From positions 124,001-188,000 of the forward strand of contig JAHZAY010000001.1 of NCBI GenBank assembly GCA_019423685.1: a DNA stretch of 64,000 nucleotides. Direction: 5' to 3'. The stretch comes from Clostridiales bacterium (GTDB lineage Bacteria > Bacillota > Clostridia > Oscillospirales > Ruminococcaceae). Both the position numbers and the translations under genes were made by a program. Shown one piece after another: positions 55,539 through 62,968 of the stretch. The first letter of the stretch is position 1. Each line of letters starts with the position of its first letter. The notes below the pieces were generated by a model that saw only the letters and a list, made by a program, of their open reading frames with translations, made no database searches and was not told the DNA's origin.

Positions 55539-57911
55539 TTAATCGAGTACCCGCAGCACGATGTCGTCGCCTTCTGCTGCAACGCTGATGCCGGCAGGCT
55601 GCTTTTCATACCGCTCAACCAGAAGCGAGCAGATTCGGTCCTCGACCTCTTTGCGGATCAAGCGGCGCAGATCGCGGGCGCCTCCCTGCTTTCCGTGGGC
55701 CTTATGGGCCAGCAAGCGCAGCGCATCTTCCTCCCAGCGGAAGGTGATGCCCTTATCGGCCAGCGGCTCTTTGAGCTCCTCGAGCATGAGGGCTGCAATC
55801 TTGACAAAGTCTTCCTCGGTGAGCTGATTAAAGATCACAATTTCATCGACGCGGCCCAAAAATTCCGGGCGCAGGAACTCAGAGAGGGACTGCATCACCC
55901 GTTCGCGCGCAATGTCCGACGGGGTCTTGTTGAAGCCCAGCGAGGACGCGCGCTGTTCGCTGCCACAGTTAGAGGTCATCACGATGACGGTGCTCTCAAA
56001 GGAGACCACCCTGCCCTGGGCGTCGGTGATTCTGCCCTCATCGAGGATCTGCAATAGGATGTTCATGACATCCGGGTGCGCCTTTTCAATCTCATCGAAC
56101 AGCACAACCGAATAGGGGCGGCGGCGGACCTTTTCGGTCAGCTGACCGGCCTCATCGTAGCCGACATAGCCGGGAGGCGCTCCGATGATGCGGGCCACCG
56201 TGTGCTTCTCCATAAACTCGGACATATCCAGACGGATAAGCGGGTTTTGCTGATCGAACAGCTCCTCCGACAGGGCCTTGACCAGCTCGGTCTTGCCCAC
56301 GCCGGTGGGGCCGACAAAGATAAAGGAGGCTGGGCGGCGCTTTTTGCTGATCTGCACTCTGGAGCGGCGCACCGCTGCGCTCACCAGCTTCACCGCCTCA
56401 TCCTGGCCGATGATTCTCTTTTTCAGGGCGTCCTCAAGGCCGGCCACCCTTTGCAGCTCCGACTCGCGGATCTTGCTTGCGGGGATTCCGGTCCACAGCT
56501 CGACGACGTTGGCCAGGTCCTCATCGGTGACCTTCTGCCCCAACGCCTCCTCCTTGATGCTGTCGGCCTGGCCCTGCAATTGCAGAACCTTTGCCTTATT
56601 TTCCGCCAGCTTTTCGTAGTCGATCTCCTTGTCCTTCTGCTCCTCGTTCTCGATGACGTGCTGATAGACCGCAATCTGGCGGTTATATTCGTCGTACTGG
56701 GCCAGCACCTTATTGCGCAGGTTTGCGCAGGAGCAGGCCTCATCCAGCAGGTCGATCGCCTTATCCGGCAGGAAGCGGTCGTTGATATACCGCTCCGAAT
56801 AGAGCACCGCGCGGCGCGCAATGTCGTCGGTGACGGTGACGCGGTGGTAGTCCTCATAGTACTTCTTGATGCCTTTGAGGATATCCACCGTCTGTTCAAT
56901 GGTCGGCTGATCGACGGTCACCGGCTGGAAGCGGCGCTCAAGGGCGGCGTCCTTTTCGATGTGCTTGCGGTATTCGTCGAAGGTGGTCGCGCCGATCACC
57001 TGAATCTCTCCGCGGGAGAGGGCCGGTTTGAGGATGTTGGCGGCGTTCATCGAACCTTCGGCATCGCCCGCACCGACCAGGCTGTGCACCTCATCGATGA
57101 AGAGGATGGCGTTGCCGACCTTGCGCACGTCGTCCAACAGGCCCTTGACGCGGCTCTCGAACTGGCCGCGGAACTGGGTTCCTGCGACAAGCGAGGTCAT
57201 ATCCAGCAGATACAGCTCCTTGCCCTGCAGCTTAGCGGGCACATTGTTCTCCGCCAACCGCTGAGCGATTCCCTCCGCGATGGCGGTTTTGCCGACACCG
57301 GGTTCGCCGATCAGGCAGGGGTTATTCTTTGTGCGGCGGTTTAAAATCTGGATCACCCGCTCGATCTCTTTATCACGCCCCACAATCCGGTCGATCTTGC
57401 CGTCTTTTGCCTTTTGGGTGAGGTTTTCACAGTGTGCGCTGAGGAATTTGTACTTCTTGCGCTCCTTTTCCTGCTGGCGGCGCTCCCGCGCAGACGGTGT
57501 GGACGAGACGGAATTGTCCGCTCCCGCGCCCGAATTTTCCTCTTCATAGGGCTCCATCTGTCCGTCTGGCAGCTCGTCTTGCAGGTAGTCCTCATCCCCT
57601 TCCTCCTGGCCGTCCTCTTTATCCTGAGAAGGCATATTGAACATCTGCATGAACGGCATCGACTGTGCGCCGCCCATATCAAAGCTGTCGCCAAAGCTGT
57701 CCAGCAGCCCATTCATCTGATCGTCCATCGCGTCGAGCTGTTCGTCGGTGATTCCCATCTTATCCAGCAGGTCGGTCACCGGTTTGATATTCAGCTCCTT
57801 GGCGCACTTGATGCACAGCCCTTCATTGACCGGTTTATCCCCCTCCATGCGGGTGATAAACACCACCGCCATCCTCTTTTTACACCTGGAACACAACATA
57901 TTTGGATTCAT
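55539..57911 (-). CDS. clpE: Clp ATPase, ClpE type with N-terminal zinc finger
   Basis: Hsp100 unfoldase that feeds ClpP with misfolded or regulatory proteins. The 790-residue protein begins with a zinc finger (CSRC at residues 7-10, CIKC at 33-36) and not the Clp_N repeats of ClpC, which points to ClpE. An acidic linker (about 95-140) follows. First AAA+ domain: GEPGVGKT at about 202, VLFIDE-type Walker B LFIDEVHSLVGAG. The middle helical domain resembles ClpC/E. Second AAA+: GPTGVGKTELVKAL, VVLFDEIEKAHPDV. A C-terminal D2-small domain is present. ATG 57911 has AAAGG upstream. No ClpP gene is nearby. Confidence 0.92.
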   Translation of the reverse strand: MNPNMLCSRCKKRMAVVFITRMEGDKPVNEGLCIKCAKELNIKPVTDLLDKMGITDEQLDAMDDQMNGLLDSFGDSFDMGGAQSMPFMQMFNMPSQDKEDGQEEGDEDYLQDELPDGQMEPYEEENSGAGADNSVSSTPSARERRQQEKERKKYKFLSAHCENLTQKAKDGKIDRIVGRDKEIERVIQILNRRTKNNPCLIGEPGVGKTAIAEGIAQRLAENNVPAKLQGKELYLLDMTSLVAGTQFRGQFESRVKGLLDDVRKVGNAILFIDEVHSLVGAGDAEGSMNAANILKPALSRGEIQVIGATTFDEYRKHIEKDAALERRFQPVTVDQPTIEQTVDILKGIKKYYEDYHRVTVTDDIARRAVLYSERYINDRFLPDKAIDLLDEACSCANLRNKVLAQYDEYNRQIAVYQHVIENEEQKDKEIDYEKLAENKAKVLQLQGQADSIKEEALGQKVTDEDLANVVELWTGIPASKIRESELQRVAGLEDALKKRIIGQDEAVKLVSAAVRRSRVQISKKRRPASFIFVGPTGVGKTELVKALSEELFDQQNPLIRLDMSEFMEKHTVARIIGAPPGYVGYDEAGQLTEKVRRRPYSVVLFDEIEKAHPDVMNILLQILDEGRITDAQGRVVSFESTVIVMTSNCGSEQRASSLGFNKTPSDIARERVMQSLSEFLRPEFLGRVDEIVIFNQLTEEDFVKIAALMLEELKEPLADKGITFRWEEDALRLLAHKAHGKQGGARDLRRLIRKEVEDRICSLLVERYEKQPAGISVAAEGDDIVLRVLD

Positions 57912-57963
57912 CTATAATAAACATCCTTTCTCTCTAAAGACGTATAAATTCATTCTCATACAC

Positions 57964-57993
57964 ATTATAGCGGGAGTTTATGAACAAATAAAC
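57964..57993 (-). promoter_or_regulatory. clpE promoter region with inverted repeat
   Basis: Minus strand -10 TATAAT (57964-57969) with poor -35. An inverted repeat GTTTAT-six bases-ATAAAC (57976-57993) occupies the -35 area and could be an operator. No CtsR direct repeat was seen. Confidence 0.45.
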
Positions 57994-58089
57994 GCCTTCG
58001 TTTCACGAATTGGTAACAATCCCACCTGATTGAAAAGCACCGTACATCGTTGCTGCACAATCGACATCCCGCCTCCTGCTCTGACTTTC

Positions 58090-58974
58090 TCACTGGAAAA
58101 GCTGCACCATCAGCTGGAGAAACTGTTCCATCTGAGGGGTGACGCACTTGCCGCGGTGGTAGACCAGCTGGCTCCACACGCCAATTTCCGGGCACTGGGT
58201 GCGCAGCGCGACCAGGTTTCCGCTTTGCAGGTCGCTTTGGACTAAAAATTCCGGCAAAAAGGAAACGCCCCTGTTTTGTCGCAGCAGTTGCAGGAGGATG
58301 TCGATATTGTTCGTCTCCAGGACCGGATGCAGCGCAAAGCCGTACTGGGCCAGCACCTGCTCCATTCTAAAGCGAAAGCTGCTGGTTTTTTCAGGCAGGA
58401 GGAACGGCTCCTCCACCAGCTGTTCGAGCAAGACGGTCTGCATTCTGGCAAGCGGAGACTGCGCAGAGGCGACAAAATAGACCGGTTCTTTGCGCTCGGC
58501 CACCTTGACCCAGTCGCTAAAGTTGGTGCGCTGATCCAAAAAGTAGAGCAGGTCCACCTCGTTTTGGCGCACCATCTCAAACAATTCTGCAAGCGGCGCC
58601 GTGTGGATGCTCAGCTGCACCGCGGGGCAAAGGCGGTTAAATTCCACAAGGACAGGGGGCAAAACCCCTTGCAGCAGCGAACTTGCCGTTCCAATCTGCA
58701 GGCTGCCGGTCAACATCCCGCGCTCGCGGGTGATGTCCTCCGCCTGGCGCACCGCGTCCAGCACAGCCAACGCATAGGGAAGCAGCCGGCTCCCCGCCTG
58801 TGTCAGTTTTGTGTGCTTTCCGATCCGCTCAAAGAGTTGGGCATTGAGCTCGCCCTCCAATTGTTTGATCTGCATGGTGACGGCGGACTGGGAGTACCCC
58901 AGCTGCTGCGCCGCTTTGGAAAAGTTTTGCAGCTCTGCAATCCGCACGAAGGTTATGATATTTCGTAGTTCCAT
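58090..58974 (-). CDS. LysR family transcription regulator
   Basis: LysR-type regulator: the N-terminal winged helix-turn-helix LRNIITFVRIAELQNFSKAA, QLGYSQSAVTMQIKQLE, then a ligand-binding region with a two-lobed periplasmic-binding-protein fold, for example LQIGTASSLLQGVLPPVL. The 295-residue length is normal. The start is ATG 58974, with GGTGA upstream; M's at 58989 and just after are less likely. No typical divergent target gene is present; upstream lies the CD1247-like gene. A 23-bp palindrome at 59014-59036 just after the -10 is a probable autoregulatory site. The effector is unknown. Confidence 0.9.
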   Translation of the reverse strand: MELRNIITFVRIAELQNFSKAAQQLGYSQSAVTMQIKQLEGELNAQLFERIGKHTKLTQAGSRLLPYALAVLDAVRQAEDITRERGMLTGSLQIGTASSLLQGVLPPVLVEFNRLCPAVQLSIHTAPLAELFEMVRQNEVDLLYFLDQRTNFSDWVKVAERKEPVYFVASAQSPLARMQTVLLEQLVEEPFLLPEKTSSFRFRMEQVLAQYGFALHPVLETNNIDILLQLLRQNRGVSFLPEFLVQSDLQSGNLVALRTQCPEIGVWSQLVYHRGKCVTPQMEQFLQLMVQLFQ

Positions 58975-59013
58975 ATCTTCACCCATCAAAATTTTTGAAC
59001 AAAATAATAAAAG

Positions 59014-59070
59014 CTATGAATTTTAAAAATTCATAGTCCCTATGCTACAATACTTTTTGCAAAATGTCAA
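59014..59070 (-). promoter_or_regulatory. lysR promoter and perfect 23-bp palindrome
   Basis: Minus strand: -35 TTGACA (59065-59070), 17-bp spacer, -10 TAGCAT (59042-59047). The palindrome at 59014-59036 (half-site CTATGAATTTT, one central base) lies directly after the -10, where bound regulator would block transcription. It contains T-N11-A symmetry as seen for LysR-type sites. Confidence 0.7.
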
Positions 59071-59130
59071 GTGCTATCCCTTTTCTTGCAGGATTTGCCG
59101 GTACAAATTTCAGAAGCTCCCCCCAAAAAG

Positions 59131-59201
59131 CGCAAAGGCCCCGGAAATAACCGGAGCCTTTGCGCGCAAAAAAAGAAAACGGCGGAGATTCCGCCGTTTT
59201 C
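59131..59201 (-). terminator. Tandem terminators after the CD1247-like gene
   Basis: Two hairpins on the minus strand. The first (59175-59201) has the 12-bp stem GAAAACGGCGGA / complement followed by a T run. The second (59131-59164) is a 14-pair stem with one mismatch followed by CTTTTT. Confidence 0.85.
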
Positions 59202-59211
59202 TGATAGGCAC

Positions 59212-59670
59212 TTATTTGTCGCAGTCGCAATGATCGTCGCACTCGCAGCCACAGCCGCAATCGTCGTCATCCTCAAACTCAAAGGTCAGAGTCTCGCCGC
59301 AATTTGGGCACTGGATTTCGCCTTTGTCCAGAACGGAGCCGTCGATGCAGATCTCTTCGTCGCAGTTCGGGCATTTTACTTCGTAAACGTCCTCGTCGTC
59401 GCAGCAGCAATCATCGTCGCACTCGTCGTCCTCGTCTTCATCCTCGTCGGTGCCGTAAATCTCGTCTTCAAGGGAGCTGAGGTCTTCGTCAACAGCCTCT
59501 AATTCCTCATACAGTTCCGAGGTGCTGTCCTCCAGGTCAGATACGGTGAAGGCCATATCGTCCAGAACATCCAGCACTGCTTTCATGATCTTGCCCTGAT
59601 TGGTGGTCTCGTCTACGCCGATTCCTTCAACCAGTCCTTTGAGGTATGCTACCTTTTCTGTTAAAGTCAT
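59212..59670 (-). CDS. CD1247-type acidic zinc-ribbon protein
   Basis: 152-residue cytosolic protein. The N terminus TLTEKVAYLKGLVEGIGVD with the following helices matches the CD1247 N-terminal domain, which is known from Clostridia but not functionally. A very acidic segment (EDEDEDDECDDDCC) leads to a zinc ribbon, CPNCDEEICIDGSVLDKGEI then CPNCGETL, and the end is a Cys/Asp/Glu-rich stretch (CGCGCECDDHCDCDK). The Cys-rich parts together could hold several metal ions. AAGGGGG precedes ATG 59670. The gene lies just downstream of efp, 55 bases away, same strand. Confidence 0.85.
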   Translation of the reverse strand: MTLTEKVAYLKGLVEGIGVDETTNQGKIMKAVLDVLDDMAFTVSDLEDSTSELYEELEAVDEDLSSLEDEIYGTDEDEDEDDECDDDCCCDDEDVYEVKCPNCDEEICIDGSVLDKGEIQCPNCGETLTFEFEDDDDCGCGCECDDHCDCDK

Positions 59671-59725
59671 TTTGAAATCCCCCTTAAAATATATTTTGGA
59701 TGGGTTTTATGCCAGCTAAAAAAAG

Positions 59726-60283
59726 TTATGCGCGCTCCATGTACTCGCCGGTACGGGTATCTACGCGGATCTTTTCACCCTCGTTGATGAAGATCGGTAC
59801 GCGGATCTCTGCGCCGGTTTCCAGGGTTGCCGGTTTGGTTACGTTGGTTGCAGTGTCGCCTCTTACGCCTGGCTCGGTCTGGGTAACAACCAGCTCAACA
59901 AAGTTTGGAGCCTCGCAGCCGAAGATGGAACCTTTGTAAGACAGAATCTTGACAACGGTGTTCTCCTTAACAAATTTGAAGGCGTCGCCCAGCTTGCTTC
60001 TTTCGATCGGAACGGTCTCATAGCTTTCCTGATCCATGAAGTAGTACAGGTCGCCGTCGTTATAAAGATATTCCATATCTTTTCTTTCGATGTAAGCGGT
60101 TGGGAATTTGTCGGTTGGGTTGAAGGTTTTCTCAACCACCGCGCCGGAAATTACGTTTCTGATCTTGGTTCTGACAAACGCTGCACCTTTACCGGGTTTG
60201 ACATGCTGGAACTCGATGATCTGGTATACGTTGCCGTCCATATCAAATGTTACGCCATTTCTGAAATCGCCTGCTGTAATCAT
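59726..60283 (-). CDS. efp: Elongation factor P
   Basis: Three-domain translation factor that relieves ribosome stalling at polyproline. The N-terminal KOW-like domain has AGDFRNGVTFDMDGNVYQII and KPGKGAAFVR with the loop lysine that can be modified. The second domain includes TFNPTDKFPTAYIERKDMEYLYND, and the C-terminal domain ends FINEGEKIRVDTRTGEYMERA. 185 residues is the normal size. ATG 60283 has GGAGG eight bases upstream. The open frame extends further upstream without a site. Promoter at 60475-60503; the leader is long and structured. Confidence 0.96.
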   Translation of the reverse strand: MITAGDFRNGVTFDMDGNVYQIIEFQHVKPGKGAAFVRTKIRNVISGAVVEKTFNPTDKFPTAYIERKDMEYLYNDGDLYYFMDQESYETVPIERSKLGDAFKFVKENTVVKILSYKGSIFGCEAPNFVELVVTQTEPGVRGDTATNVTKPATLETGAEIRVPIFINEGEKIRVDTRTGEYMERA

Positions 60284-60606
60284 GTATAGATCCTCCATTT
60301 TTGCTGCATCCGCCTTGCGCAAACTAATTTTTAAAGATCCCCCTACAAGTGCGGATAGGGTCATTTTTGTCCGAGTGTAGCTTTGACGGACTCAAGGCCG
60401 CCGAAAGTGTACACCCAGACGGCCCTTCAAGTAGAAGCATGGGCGGGAAATGCCCGCTATACTTCGATAATATCATTTTATCTTATATCGGGAAGATTTT
60501 CAAGTCTTTTCTCCCTGTCGGGCAAATTTTTCCCCCTTTTTTGGACTCGGACAGGGCGTCTGCCTTTCGCCCATCGCCCAATCTGCCAAAAAAGGCACCC
60601 GCTGTC
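60284..60606. other. efp leader and promoter region
   Basis: 323 bases between efp and aroQ. It holds the efp promoter (60475-60503) and an about 180-base 5' leader with several hairpins: GCGGG/CCCGC, AAGG..GCCG with CGGC..CCTT, and TCCG/CGGA near the end. No coding sequence or clear aroQ terminator is seen. Some stems could be a regulatory RNA structure, but I cannot assign one. Confidence 0.5.
60475..60503 (-). promoter_or_regulatory. Promoter of efp
   Basis: Minus strand: -35 TTGAAA (60498-60503), 17-bp spacer, -10 TAAAAT (60475-60480). Confidence 0.7.
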
Positions 60607-61044
60607 CTACTGCTCGAGCAGATCCTTTGCTGCGCGCAGGCCCAGCAGATAGGTGTTTTTGCCAAAGCCGCAGATCTGGCCGACACACACCGGCGCGATG
60701 ACCGACTCGTGGCGGAACGCTTCGCGCGCGTGGATGTTGGACATGTGCACCTCCACACACGGCTTTTGCACCGAGGAGATTGCGTCGCGGATGGCATAGC
60801 TGTAGTGGGTATAGGCGCCCGCATTGATGACGATGGCGTCAAAGTCGGTGAGCGCCTGATGGATCTTGTCGATGAGCGCTCCCTCGTGGTTGCTTTGAAA
60901 GATTTCGCAGCTGAGCCCCAGCTGCTGGGCGCAATCCATAATCTCGCGGTTGATGTCCGCAAAGGTCACTCTGCCGTAGGTGTCCGGTTCACGAATACCG
61001 GTCAGGTTGATGTTTGGGCCGTGCAGGACCAGCACTCTTTTCAT
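60607..61044 (-). CDS. aroQ: Type II 3-dehydroquinate dehydratase
   Basis: Shikimate-pathway enzyme that dehydrates 3-dehydroquinate by the type II (anti) mechanism, cytosolic dodecamer. The active-site loop LHGPNINLTGIREPDTYG with its catalytic tyrosine, the NAGAYTHYSYAIRDAI motif and VHMSNIHAREAFRHES are complete. The 145-residue length is normal. AAGGAGG lies before ATG 61044. Gene spacing of 13 bases from the endonuclease IV-like gene suggests a shared transcript YqeG-nfo-aroQ. Confidence 0.96.
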   Translation of the reverse strand: MKRVLVLHGPNINLTGIREPDTYGRVTFADINREIMDCAQQLGLSCEIFQSNHEGALIDKIHQALTDFDAIVINAGAYTHYSYAIRDAISSVQKPCVEVHMSNIHAREAFRHESVIAPVCVGQICGFGKNTYLLGLRAAKDLLEQ

Positions 61045-61057
61045 CTTGATTTCCTCC

Positions 61058-61927
61058 TTATGCGTTGTGCGCTGCCAGAGCGGCGGCGTACATCTGTTTC
61101 ATGGTGGCGGCGTCCTCCGCCTGGGTGCCCGCCGACTCGCAGATGATGGTGGGCGACGCGCCCTTGCGCACGATCATCTGCGCCACCGGCTCAAAGTCTG
61201 GGCCATAGACGGTATCTGAAAAGGTTAGGTGGCACTTTTCCCCACCCTTTTGGGTATATTCGATTTTGGAAAAGTGGGCGTGAAAATGGCGCATCCGATC
61301 CAAGCCCAACACATTCTCCATCCGATCGAACACCGCTTTGACTCCCTCAAAGCTATTCAATCCCCCAAAGGTGCGGGCGTTGAGGTGGCCAAAGTCGATG
61401 CAGGGAATCAGCCGCTCATCGAGTGTACACAGCTCGAGCACCTCTTCGAGGGTGCCCAGCTGATTGAGCTTTCCCATCGTCTCGGGGCAAAGGTGAATCT
61501 GTCCGAGGCCCTCCTCGTCCAGTCTGCGGTAGGCGCGGGTCAGCGTATCTTTGGCAAGCTCGAGAGCCTGTGCGCGGCTAATCTTTGCACAGGAGCCGGA
61601 GTGCACCACTACCCGGCTGGCTCCCATAGCGGCGGCAGCCCGCGCGCTCTGCAGGATATACTCGATGCTGCCCAGGCGCTTTTCTTCCTCGATGCCCGAC
61701 AGCGAAATATAGTAGGGGGAGTGCAGCGAGAGGGTCACACCCTTTGCGCGCGCCTGCGCTCCAAATTCCTGTGCGGCTTCCTCGCTGATGCGCACGCCGC
61801 GGCCGCACTGATACTCATAGGCGTCCAAGCCCATGTGCACGATATATTCCGGCACCTGGATGGTCTTTTTATACCCCATCTTGCGAAAGCTTTCCGAATT
61901 GCCTGCCGGACCAAATTTGGCTCCCAT
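61058..61927 (-). CDS. nfo: Endonuclease IV-like TIM-barrel protein
   Basis: Deoxyribonuclease IV family member: a zinc TIM barrel that normally cuts DNA at abasic sites. Motifs: LSLHSPYYISL, VVVHSGSCAK, HLCPETMGKLNQLG, IPCIDFGHLNA and FHAHFSKIEYT, giving the His/Asp/Glu ligand pattern. At 289 residues it is of normal size. It starts GAKFGPAGNSESF, as other clostridial copies do. GGAAGGAAG precedes ATG 61927. The gene is four bases after YqeG and 13 before aroQ. Whether it acts on DNA or, as some relatives, on a sugar phosphate is not decided by sequence alone. Confidence 0.88.
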   Translation of the reverse strand: MGAKFGPAGNSESFRKMGYKKTIQVPEYIVHMGLDAYEYQCGRGVRISEEAAQEFGAQARAKGVTLSLHSPYYISLSGIEEEKRLGSIEYILQSARAAAAMGASRVVVHSGSCAKISRAQALELAKDTLTRAYRRLDEEGLGQIHLCPETMGKLNQLGTLEEVLELCTLDERLIPCIDFGHLNARTFGGLNSFEGVKAVFDRMENVLGLDRMRHFHAHFSKIEYTQKGGEKCHLTFSDTVYGPDFEPVAQMIVRKGASPTIICESAGTQAEDAATMKQMYAAALAAHNA

Positions 61928-61931
61928 CTGC

Positions 61932-62456
61932 TCACTTCCTTCCCAACTGCACGATCTGTTCCCGGATCTTTTTGGGGCAAAGCCGCATCACCAGCCGCTC
62001 GCCCAGGCGCTTGATCCGAAAAAAAAGCATCCGTTCCTGCTGGATGGGCTGCACCAGCACCGCCTTGCAGCCTGCCCGGCGCGCGCCCAGGATGTCGGTG
62101 AAGATCTGATCCCCCACCATGCACAGCTGCTCGCAGGGCAGATCCAGCGCCTTTGCACAGCGCAGATACCCCTCTTTGAGCGGCTTTGCCCCATCGGCAA
62201 TAAATTCCAGCCCCAGAATCTTTGCAAAGGGCTCGACGCGCGGAGCGTGATTGTTGGAGAGCACAATCATGCGGATTCCCTCCTCGCGGTTGCGCGCAAG
62301 CCAATCGGCGACCCCTTTATCCGGGATGGGGTTGTCGTGGGTGGTCAGGGTGTTGTCGATGTCCAAAATCAGTCCCCGCACTCCCCAGCTTTGCAGCAGC
62401 TGCGGCGTAATCCGGTAGACCCGGTCAGCCATTGCGGTCGGGTAAAGTTTTTTCAT
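61932..62456 (-). CDS. YqeG family HAD-IIIA phosphatase
   Basis: HAD phosphatase of the YqeG type. The catalytic aspartates are in ILDIDNTLTTHD, followed by IVLSNNHAPRVEPF and the Lys in DGAKPLKEGYL; CMVGDQIFTDILGARRAG completes the active site. The C terminus is basic. The family acts on phosphatidylglycerophosphate in some organisms, but the substrate here is unknown. The start ATG 62456 has AAAGGAG; the frame runs upstream without a site. The 174-residue length is normal. It is followed at once by the endonuclease IV-like gene. Confidence 0.9.
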   Translation of the reverse strand: MKKLYPTAMADRVYRITPQLLQSWGVRGLILDIDNTLTTHDNPIPDKGVADWLARNREEGIRMIVLSNNHAPRVEPFAKILGLEFIADGAKPLKEGYLRCAKALDLPCEQLCMVGDQIFTDILGARRAGCKAVLVQPIQQERMLFFRIKRLGERLVMRLCPKKIREQIVQLGRK

Positions 62457-62488
62457 GCGCTCTCTCCTTTTTTTGTGTTTAGACAAGA

Positions 62489-62518
62489 AAAAGCGAGCCA
62501 AAAAACGGCTCGCTTTTA
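62489..62518 (-). terminator. Terminator after rpsU
   Basis: 11-bp perfect stem AAAAGCGAGCC / complement with a seven-base loop and T run on the minus strand, between rpsU and YqeG. Confidence 0.9.
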
Positions 62519-62592
62519 ATCTCATCAACTTTCCATAAGAACGGCATACATCTTCCTGTTATGCCCTCTGCTCTCGAGACCGCCGATACAGC

Positions 62593-62769
62593 TTATCTGT
62601 ATTTGCGTTTGCGAGCAGCTTCGGATTTCTTTTTGCGCTTAACGGAAGGCTTTTCATAATGCTCTCTCTTACGAACTTCGTTGAGAACGCCAGCGCGTGC
62701 GCACTGTCTCTTAAATCTTCTCAGAGCACTATCCAAAGACTCGTTATCTTTGACGCGAATTTCTGCCAT
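62593..62769 (-). CDS. rpsU: 30S ribosomal protein S21
   Basis: Small basic ribosomal protein of the 30S platform, near the 3' end of 16S rRNA. The 58-residue product starts MAEIRVKDNESLDSALRRFK, has the family segment EVRKREHYEKPSVKRKKKS and a lysine/arginine-rich end. This is the standard length. AAGGAGGG precedes ATG 62769 by six bases. It has a consensus promoter, a structured leader of about 100 bases and its own terminator. Confidence 0.97.
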   Translation of the reverse strand: MAEIRVKDNESLDSALRRFKRQCARAGVLNEVRKREHYEKPSVKRKKKSEAARKRKYR

Positions 62770-62812
62770 ACTTATCCCTCCTTACGCCATTGGGCAGGAG
62801 TATTCAAGTGAT

Positions 62813-62860
62813 CTCCACCACAGCGTTTATGGGTTTTTCCGCATCCACTGTAGATGGGAG
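62813..62860 (-). promoter_or_regulatory. Possible structured leader of rpsU
   Basis: Minus-strand RNA can form CUCC/GGAG, an internal loop, UACAG/CUGUG and an inner UGG/CCA, within the about 100-base leader before S21. Such leaders are often autoregulatory in ribosomal protein genes; here it is only a reading by eye. Confidence 0.4.
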
Positions 62861-62878
62861 AAACTTGTAACAAAGAAG

Positions 62879-62908
62879 ATTATACTATATCTGGGGCTTA
62901 TATGTCAA
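62879..62908 (-). promoter_or_regulatory. Promoter of rpsU
   Basis: Minus strand: consensus -35 TTGACA (62903-62908), 18-bp spacer, consensus -10 TATAAT (62879-62884). Confidence 0.85.
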
Positions 62909-62968
62909 GCCCTTTTTATATAAAGTTACAAAGAAAGATGTGTTTTTTATCCTACGCACAAGTTTTCT

